Positions 1 through 4,821 of a stretch of DNA of 6,042 nucleotides are shown here, piece by piece. The notes beneath the pieces were generated by a model that saw nothing but the letters and a program-made list of their open reading frames with translations, made no database searches and was not told the DNA's origin. Origin of the DNA: DATHNF01 sp035486285. Its GTDB lineage: Bacteria > Patescibacteriota > Saccharimonadia > Saccharimonadales > UBA4665. The DNA is taken from NCBI GenBank assembly GCA_035486285.1, contig DATHNF010000078.1, positions 1-6,042 on the forward strand. The letters run 5' to 3'. Positions within the stretch are counted from its first letter, which is position 1, and the number at the start of each line of letters is the position of its first letter. The translations under genes and the position numbers were made by a program.

Positions 1-2
1 CG

Positions 3-110
3 TTTATCTACTTTGGCGGCTATGTCCGGTATGTTTCGAACATTAGCCCGAATGATCAATGGCCAGCCCAACCGGCCCGTACTTCGTATATTATTACTAA
101 TACCTATTAA
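3..110 (+). CDS. possible C-terminal tail of an unidentified protein (5' end outside window)
   Basis: A reading frame open to the left edge ends in TAA at 108-110 and gives about 35 residues, starting FIYFGGYVRYVSNI and ending TSYIITNTY. It is rich in Tyr, Asn and Ile with a Pro/Gln stretch in the middle, which would suit a surface or extracellular C-terminus, but I recognise no family. Its codons look ordinary for this window. If real, it converges on the XRE gene with an 18-bp gap, matching the tight convergent spacing seen elsewhere here. The opposite strand is also open through this stretch, in the same frame as the XRE gene and directly after its stop, so the strand assignment is uncertain. 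The left-hand neighbouring sequence would settle it. Confidence 0.35.
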   Translation, partial: FIYFGGYVRYVSNISPNDQWPAQPARTSYIITNTY

Positions 111-128
111 GCGGTTGCATCCGAAACG

Positions 129-671
129 TTACTTCTCGGTATGTGGTGGAGGTAACAGCTTGGTGCTTGTAAGATATTTGGCACGTAGCATAGCCTGTTG
201 CAAGGTGTGGAGAACTGCTTCGGCTTGCTGGTAGCTCATACCAATACTAGCCACTGGCATGGCACGGGATTGACCTGCCGCTTGGGTGAAGTTTAGAACA
301 AAGCCGGCTTGGTTGCCGGTGATTTCTAGTCCGTCACTATACATGGTGCGCATATCCACAGCCAGCAGCATAACAACGGATTTAGTGGTGGATTGCGGCG
401 TACCGTCGGCCTTAAATTGTTCTGGCATATCACTATCATAATTAGCCAGTTCCCAGAGCTGGACGGCCTCTTGGTCACGAACACCCAAATAGCTAATCAA
501 TAGCAGCAGAATGTCCTCGGCGGGACGTTCTTGGCCGGCCTCGATACGTTCCAAGTGCCGCTCTTCGATCTCTACAGCGCCGGAGACCTCCGCCAAGCTC
601 TGCTGTGACTGCTCGCGGACATGCTTGAGCTGTCTACCTAGGGTAATAAATGGAGTGTTTGGCTCTTGCAT
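129..671 (-). CDS. XRE-family HTH regulator with DUF3467-like C-terminal domain
   Basis: This 180-residue cytoplasmic protein is probably a transcriptional regulator. Residues 10-65 form an XRE/Cro-CI type helix-turn-helix: LGRQLKHVREQSQQSLAEVS, then a recognition-helix region and the typical ERIEAGQERP turn. Residues 66-97 are a polar linker. Residues 98-167 resemble DUF3467: a strand pair around YSDGLEIT and GFVLNFTQ, then a methionine-containing turn and the helix SYQQAEAVLHTLQQAM, comparable to the family's SPQHAKALLEAL-type helix. The DUF3467 match is from remembered pattern only. The tail has a Pro run (PPPHTEK). The ATG at 671-669 is the only sensible start. A GGAG lies just 2 nt upstream of it, too close for a normal ribosome site, while a good promoter sits immediately upstream, suggesting a leaderless message. 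The gene is divergent from murB with 66 bp between them, so it may regulate murB and itself. The target and any ligand are unknown. Confidence 0.82.
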   Translation of the reverse strand: MQEPNTPFITLGRQLKHVREQSQQSLAEVSGAVEIEERHLERIEAGQERPAEDILLLLISYLGVRDQEAVQLWELANYDSDMPEQFKADGTPQSTTKSVVMLLAVDMRTMYSDGLEITGNQAGFVLNFTQAAGQSRAMPVASIGMSYQQAEAVLHTLQQAMLRAKYLTSTKLLPPPHTEK

Positions 672-677
672 ATCTCC

Positions 678-706
678 ATAATAATGCCCTCAGCTACCGG
701 ACGCAA
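678..706 (-). promoter_or_regulatory. predicted promoter of the XRE gene (leaderless)
   Basis: On the - strand the -10 box TATTAT (683-678, five of six consensus bases) and the -35 box TTGCGT (706-701) are separated by exactly 17 bp. Transcription would start about 7 nt after the -10, at or next to the A of the ATG at 671. The mRNA would then have no leader, and the close-set GGAG at 677-674 would not be transcribed. The promoter shares its intergenic region with the murB promoter on the other strand. This is a consensus match by eye, without transcript data. Confidence 0.55.
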
Positions 707-726
707 GTTTAGGCGACCAGTCCCTG

Positions 727-732
727 TATAAT
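727..732 (+). promoter_or_regulatory. predicted -10 box of murB (leaderless)
   Basis: A perfect TATAAT at 727-732 ends 8 nt before the ATG at 741 and 5 nt before the GTG at 738, so transcription would begin around 738-741. No AGGAGG-like ribosome site precedes either start. I see no good -35 at a spacing of 16-19 bp: the bases there overlap the -35 of the divergent XRE promoter on the opposite strand. The two polymerase sites may therefore compete, or a regulator bound between them could act on both. Confidence 0.55.
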
Positions 733-737
733 AAGCG

Positions 738-1769
738 GTGATGAATATAGCGCAAAACGTCAGTTTGGCCGACTACTCCACGATGGGGCTGGGTGGACAA
801 GCCGCTTTCGTGACAGTGGTTAGTAATCGCCTAGAGCTGCTGGAAGCGCTCAGCTGGGCACAGGAACGTAAACTACCGGTGCTAATGATTGGCGGAGGCA
901 GTAATATTGTCTGGCGCGACGAGGGCTTCCCCGGCCTGGTGATACACAACCAGGTTAGACGCTATGAAGTCTTCAACGAAGATGATACTAACTTCTACAT
1001 CACCATTGGCGCCGGCGAGTCTTGGGATAGCGTGGTGGCACGTAGCGTTGAGGCGGGCTTGACCGGTATTGAGGCCTTGAGCCTAATACCCGGCACAGCG
1101 GGAGCAGCGCCGGTGCAAAATATTGGGGCTTACGGACAGGAGATTGCTCAGACACTGGTGACACTGGAGGTATTCGACCGGCAGGTTGGTGACTTTGTGA
1201 CGCTGCGGGCTGAGGATTGCGGATTTGGTTATCGCACCAGTCGTTTCAAGACGACAGATCGCGGCCGGTTCTATATTACAGCCTTGACCTTGCACTTGCT
1301 CAAGAGCAATCCTTCGCCACCTTTTTATGGTGCCGTCCAGAGCTATTTTGACGAGCACAAGATTACTAAGTACACCCCACTGGCACTGCGACAAGCAGTC
1401 CTCGACATTCGGACCAATAAGCTGCCCGACCCGGCTGTTATCCATAATACTGGCTCGTTTTTTGCCAATCCGGTAATCGACCGTGAGCGGTTTGCTGCTC
1501 TAGCTGACAGTTTTCCAGAAATACCACACTGGTCAGCTGCTGACAATACAGTTAAGATATCGGCTGCCTGGCTTATTGAGCAAGCTGGTTTCAAAGATTA
1601 CCATGACGCTGCGACCGGTATGGCGACCTGGCCGAGACAACCTTTGGTGCTTATCAACGAGCGGGCTAAAACCACGTCCGACTTACTCACTTTCAAACAA
1701 AAGATTACTGAGGTCGTCCAAGCCAAGTTCAGCATCACTCTCGAACAAGAACCCGAACTGCTTCCTTAA
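738..1769 (+). CDS. murB: UDP-N-acetylenolpyruvoylglucosamine reductase (type I MurB)
   Basis: MurB is an FAD enzyme that uses NADPH to reduce the enolpyruvyl ether made by MurA, giving UDP-MurNAc in the cytoplasm. FAD-binding signatures are clear: PVLMIGGGSNIVW (residues 47-59), TIGAGESW (89-96) and SLIPGTAGAAPVQNIGAYGQE (115-135). By alignment to the E. coli enzyme, the catalytic residues are present: Arg166 in GYRTSRF, Ser240 in NTGSFFANP and Glu338 near the C-terminus (LEQEPE). Tyr197 in FYGAV marks the E. coli-like type I form. Length (343 aa) is normal. Two starts are possible, GTG at 738 and ATG at 741. I favour 741 because a perfect TATAAT places transcription right there and no ribosome site is visible. 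It ends with TAA, 53 bp from the end of the convergent glyA. It is divergent from the XRE regulator, which may control it. Function is very secure. Confidence 0.97.
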   Translation: MMNIAQNVSLADYSTMGLGGQAAFVTVVSNRLELLEALSWAQERKLPVLMIGGGSNIVWRDEGFPGLVIHNQVRRYEVFNEDDTNFYITIGAGESWDSVVARSVEAGLTGIEALSLIPGTAGAAPVQNIGAYGQEIAQTLVTLEVFDRQVGDFVTLRAEDCGFGYRTSRFKTTDRGRFYITALTLHLLKSNPSPPFYGAVQSYFDEHKITKYTPLALRQAVLDIRTNKLPDPAVIHNTGSFFANPVIDRERFAALADSFPEIPHWSAADNTVKISAAWLIEQAGFKDYHDAATGMATWPRQPLVLINERAKTTSDLLTFKQKITEVVQAKFSITLEQEPELLP

Positions 1770-1822
1770 GTCTGCTTAGTTTAGTTTTTGAACCGCGGGG
1801 GCTTGCCGTAGTAGCAAAGAAG

Positions 1823-3091
1823 TTAGCGGCTGGCGCTCGGCAAAGGGAACTGCTTGGTGAACTCTAGGATTTGGGCACGAATAGCGGCGAGTTTAGTTTC
1901 GTCTTTGTGGTGCGTGATAGCTTGGTCGATCCACTCAGCGACTTGCTCCATTTCTGCTTCTTTCATACCACGGGTAGTTAACGCTGGCGTGCCCAAACGG
2001 ATACCACTAGGGTCAAATGCCGGGCGTGGGTCAAATGGTACAGTGTTCTTGTTGACCGTGATACCGGCTTTGCCAAGCGCCCGTTCGGCGTCGGCGCCTT
2101 TGATTTTCTTGTTAGTCAAGTCAATGAGCAGCAAATGGTTATCGGTACCGCCGGTGACTAGCTGGTAGCCTTTACTATTCAAAATCTTGGCTAGTACTTT
2201 GGCGTTTTTGACGACTTGCTGGCCATAGATCTTAAACGCGGATGTGGCGGCTTCGTGCAAGGCCACGGCAATAGCAGCAGTCTGGTGGTTATGCGGACCG
2301 CCTTGCAATCCGGGGATAATCGCCCGGTCAATCAGCGTTGGCAGATTCTCCGGCGTACGTTCCGCCTTCTTAAGTGGGTTGGAAGGGTTGCCGTTGCACA
2401 AGATTATGGCACCACGTGGACCGCGCAGCGTTTTGTGCGTGGTAGTCGTGATGACGTCGGCGATTCCAGCTGGCGAAGGATGCTCGCCGGCAACGATGAG
2501 ACCACTAATATGCGAGGTGTCGGCAATCAGCCAAGCTTTGGACAAATCGGCAATTTCCCGTAGCTTTTGCCAATCGAAGATTCGCGGATAGGCCGTAGCG
2601 CCAACGAAGATGAGCTTGGGCTTCTCGGCTTCCACCTGGGCAGCCATAGCTTCGTAGTCCAGGAAACCGTCTTTGCCGGTGCGGTACTGGACGGAATTAT
2701 AGAGGGTGCCGGAGAAGTTAACTTTGAGGCCGTGTGTCATGTGGCCACCGAAGTACAGCTCCATCCCCATAATAGTGTCGCCGGGGTCAACCAGGGCGAA
2801 ATAAACGGCCAGGTTAGCTGGCGAGCCGGAGTAAGGTTGAACGTTGGCATGCGTCACACCGAAGAGCGCTTTGGCACGATCACGGGCCAAGTTCTCGACG
2901 GCGTCCACGACTTCACAACCGCCGTAATAGCGTTTGCCGGGGTAGCCTTCCGAATATTTGTCAGTTAGGCGCGAGCCAAGGGCGGCCAGCACGTCAGGGG
3001 AGGTGTGGTTTTCGCTGGGAATCATTTCCAGGCCGTCAGTTTGCCGCTTCGTTTCAGCAAGTATTAACGCTTCAATTTCTTCATCAACCAT
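1823..3091 (-). CDS. glyA: serine hydroxymethyltransferase
   Basis: GlyA is a cytoplasmic PLP enzyme that interconverts serine and glycine, passing the hydroxymethyl carbon to tetrahydrofolate. Fold-type I landmarks run in order over 422 residues: MIPSENHTSP (23-32) with catalytic Glu27, KYSEGYPGKRYYGG (45-58), QPYSGSPAN (85-93), GGHMTHG (115-121), ADTSHISGL (190-198) with the PLP-ring Asp191 and His194, TTTTHKTLRGPRG (215-227) with Schiff-base Lys220, and SGIRLGTPALT (362-372) with substrate-carboxylate Arg365. Compared with E. coli, the segment before PGLQGGP (about 236-259) is longer by roughly ten residues, and QPHSGSQ reads QPYSGSP; I associate both with Patescibacteria homologues but could not check. 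The ATG at 3091-3089 has a clear ribosome site (AAGGGAG, 7-nt spacing), unlike the other genes here. It is a lone gene: convergent with murB and divergent from murA. Confidence 0.97.
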   Translation of the reverse strand: MVDEEIEALILAETKRQTDGLEMIPSENHTSPDVLAALGSRLTDKYSEGYPGKRYYGGCEVVDAVENLARDRAKALFGVTHANVQPYSGSPANLAVYFALVDPGDTIMGMELYFGGHMTHGLKVNFSGTLYNSVQYRTGKDGFLDYEAMAAQVEAEKPKLIFVGATAYPRIFDWQKLREIADLSKAWLIADTSHISGLIVAGEHPSPAGIADVITTTTHKTLRGPRGAIILCNGNPSNPLKKAERTPENLPTLIDRAIIPGLQGGPHNHQTAAIAVALHEAATSAFKIYGQQVVKNAKVLAKILNSKGYQLVTGGTDNHLLLIDLTNKKIKGADAERALGKAGITVNKNTVPFDPRPAFDPSGIRLGTPALTTRGMKEAEMEQVAEWIDQAITHHKDETKLAAIRAQILEFTKQFPLPSASR

Positions 3092-3098
3092 GAGTAGT

Positions 3099-3105
3099 CT
3101 CCCTT
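3099..3105 (-). promoter_or_regulatory. ribosome binding site of glyA
   Basis: On the - strand AAGGGAG lies 7 nt before the glyA ATG. It is a near-consensus Shine-Dalgarno and fixes the start. It is the only convincing one in the window, contrasting with the apparently leaderless starts of the XRE gene, murB and murA. Confidence 0.7.
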
Positions 3106-3150
3106 AAAATTTCTGTAAATAGTCGAGAAGAGTAGCTAGATCATAGACCT

Positions 3151-3159
3151 ATTGTAGCA
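3151..3159 (-). promoter_or_regulatory. predicted extended -10 promoter of glyA
   Basis: On the - strand TGCTACAAT is an extended -10 (TGn plus TACAAT, five of six consensus bases). Transcription would start near 3144 and give a leader of about 50 nt that includes the ribosome site. No good -35 is seen at normal spacing, as is common for extended -10 promoters. The leader shows no riboswitch-like structure that I can recognise. Confidence 0.4.
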
Positions 3160-3213
3160 ATTTACCGGCCTAATGATTAGTAGTAATTGCTCGCGTCTGT
3201 TATGAGCGGAACA

Positions 3214-3227
3214 TTGCTGTGCAGCAA
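3214..3227. promoter_or_regulatory. candidate operator: 14-bp inverted repeat
   Basis: TTGCTG-TG-CAGCAA is a perfect 6-bp inverted repeat around a 2-bp centre. It lies in the divergent glyA/murA region, 7 bp upstream of the predicted murA -35 and about 55 bp upstream of the glyA -10. Its size and symmetry suit a dimeric XRE-family protein. The obvious candidate ligand is the HTH domain of the murA product itself, but no binding is shown by sequence. As an RNA hairpin it would have an impossible 2-nt loop, so a DNA site is the better reading. Confidence 0.4.
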
Positions 3228-3234
3228 ATAGGTA

Positions 3235-3264
3235 TTGCGCATAAAATATCACATATGGTATCAT
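3235..3264 (+). promoter_or_regulatory. predicted promoter of the HTH-murA gene (near-leaderless)
   Basis: The -35 box TTGCGC (3235-3240), an 18-bp spacer and TATCAT (3259-3264) preceded by TGG make an extended -10 promoter. Transcription would begin near 3271, leaving a leader of about 4 nt before the ATG at 3275. No ribosome site precedes the ATG, which agrees with this. The TTGCG core of the -35 matches that of the XRE promoter at 701-706. A CATATG palindrome (3252-3257) lies in the spacer. Confidence 0.5.
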
Positions 3265-3274
3265 CTATCGGTCT

Positions 3275-4795
3275 ATGGACACAACTAACGAGAAAATCGG
3301 CCAACTAATTGCTCAGATACGACAAGATAGAGGTCTTACCCAAGCTGAGTTTGCCCGCCGCCTCAATACCTCACAATCCGCCGTCAACCGCATGGAGCAT
3401 GGCCGGCAGAACCTCAGCATGGACACGCTTGGCCGTATCAGCGACGTACTGCAAAAGCAGCTCATATCACTGAGCGATAATGTTACCAATTTGCGTATTG
3501 AAGGCGGGCATGACCTGCACGGTGAGATCACGCTCAAGACCAGTAAGAACGCCGCAGTTGGCCTGCTCTGCGCCAGCTTGCTAAACTACGGCGTCACCCG
3601 TTTCAAAGCCTTCCCGCGCATCGAGGAAGTGTACCGGATTATCGAAGTCCTAGAGAGCATGGGGGTCAGTGTCAAATGGCTGCCGAACAACGACTTAGAG
3701 ATCCGGCGGCCAAAGGTCTTGGAGCTCGACCACTTGGACAACCAAGCGGCTCGCAAGACCCGGACCGTACTCATGATGATTGGTCCGCTGATACATGATC
3801 ATCAAGCGTTCAAGATTCCCTACGCCGGTGGCTGCAAGTTGGGCACACGTACCGTCGAACCGCATCTATACGCCCTAGAGAACTTCGGCGTCAATATCGT
3901 GGCCCATTCGGGGTACTACAACGTTAAGGTCGCCAAGAAGAATCCGGAGCGTGTCATCCTCTACGAACCCGGTGACACAGTTACCGAGAACGTACTTTTC
4001 GCTGCTGCCCGCCGGCCGCACCAAACGCTTATCGAATTCGCTAGCGCCAATTACTCAGTCCAAGAAATCTGCTTCTTCCTACAGAAGCTCGGCGTTAAAA
4101 TCAGCGGTGTCGGCACCAGCAAAATGACCATTACCGGCGTCCCGTTTATCAAGAAGAATATTACCTACGCGCCTAGCGAAGACCCCATAGAAGCCATGTT
4201 CTTCACCTCGGCAGCCGTGACCACCAATTCACGCATTACGATCCGCCGAGTCCCCATTGAGTTCATGTCAGTCGAACTTTTGAAGCTGGAAAAAATGGGC
4301 TTGCGAGTCGACCAAACGCCGCGCTACAAAGCCCTAAACGGCCAAACCGATCTCGTCGACATAACTATCCACAAACATAACGGCGCCTTGCGGGCCTTGG
4401 CTGACAAGCTTCACTCGCTGCCTTTCCCTGGCCTAAACGCTGATAACCTGCCCTACTTCGTGCCCATCGCGGCGGTTGCCAAAGGCCGCACCCTCATCCA
4501 CGACTGGATGTACGAAAACCGGGCGATTTACTATACCGAGCTTACCAAGATCGGCGCTCAAATCGAGTTGGCCGACCCACACCGTGTCTACGTCACTGGT
4601 CCCACTCGCTTCACTATTAGCGATGTCGTTTGCCCCCCTGCCCTACGCCCCGCTTCCCTACTACTCATCGGTATGTTGGCGGCTAACGGCACCAGTATGC
4701 TGCGCAATGTCTATACCATCAATCGCGGCTACGAAGATCTGGCCGAACGCCTCAACAGCCTCGGCGCCCACATTACTGTCCTCCACGAAATCTAG
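3275..4795 (+). CDS. murA: HTH-MurA fusion: UDP-N-acetylglucosamine 1-carboxyvinyltransferase with N-terminal XRE domain
   Basis: MurA transfers enolpyruvate from PEP to UDP-GlcNAc, the first committed step of peptidoglycan synthesis. In this 506-residue protein, residues 7-62 are an XRE-type helix-turn-helix (IGQLIAQIRQDRGLTQAEFA, then TSQSAVNRMEHGRQNLS). After a linker of about ten residues, residues 72-506 are the EPT fold. By alignment to E. coli MurA, active-site residues are kept: Lys91-Asn92 (K22/N23), Arg163 (R91), Cys187 in GGCKLGTR (C115), Arg192 (R120), Asp390 (D305) and Arg458 (R397). The sequence is otherwise divergent (TSKNAAV for SGAKNAAL; SANYSVQEICFFLQKLG), suggesting a distinct subfamily. 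The retained Cys predicts fosfomycin sensitivity, since Asp-type enzymes resist it. The frame is continuous across the junction, and no Met lies near the EPT start that would yield a separate enzyme. The ATG at 3275 sits about 4 nt after a predicted transcription start. The gene is convergent with the glycosyltransferase, 26 bp apart. Confidence 0.93.
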   Translation: MDTTNEKIGQLIAQIRQDRGLTQAEFARRLNTSQSAVNRMEHGRQNLSMDTLGRISDVLQKQLISLSDNVTNLRIEGGHDLHGEITLKTSKNAAVGLLCASLLNYGVTRFKAFPRIEEVYRIIEVLESMGVSVKWLPNNDLEIRRPKVLELDHLDNQAARKTRTVLMMIGPLIHDHQAFKIPYAGGCKLGTRTVEPHLYALENFGVNIVAHSGYYNVKVAKKNPERVILYEPGDTVTENVLFAAARRPHQTLIEFASANYSVQEICFFLQKLGVKISGVGTSKMTITGVPFIKKNITYAPSEDPIEAMFFTSAAVTTNSRITIRRVPIEFMSVELLKLEKMGLRVDQTPRYKALNGQTDLVDITIHKHNGALRALADKLHSLPFPGLNADNLPYFVPIAAVAKGRTLIHDWMYENRAIYYTELTKIGAQIELADPHRVYVTGPTRFTISDVVCPPALRPASLLLIGMLAANGTSMLRNVYTINRGYEDLAERLNSLGAHITVLHEI

Positions 4796-4821
4796 GCTAA
4801 AACTTGTAGGACTGTCTCGTT

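Noticed and set aside
13..234. 73-residue + strand ORF at the left edge
   Set aside because: It overlaps the 3' end of the XRE gene antisense and has no family-like features. It reads as a shadow of coding sequence on the other strand.
699..723. GGAC/GTCC inverted repeat between the XRE gene and murB
   Set aside because: The arms are only 4 bp and 17 bp apart, which is expected by chance and too little to support an operator or hairpin.
1770..1822. Rho-independent terminator between murB and glyA
   Set aside because: There are a T-run (TAGTTTTTG) and a CCGCGG palindrome, but the palindrome has no loop and no stable stem precedes the T-run on either strand.
2216..2968. Several + strand ORFs within glyA
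   Set aside because: All lie antisense to a fully conserved GlyA reading frame and lack recognisable motifs.
3092..3150. Riboswitch in the glyA leader (glycine or folate type)
   Set aside because: The predicted leader is only about 50 nt and AT-rich, with no conserved helix or motif of the glycine or THF riboswitches visible.
3247..3263. Direct repeat of TATCA about one helical turn apart around the murA -10
   Set aside because: Only five AT-rich bases repeat, and one copy is the -10 itself. The signal is too weak to call an operator beside the much better palindrome at 3214-3227.
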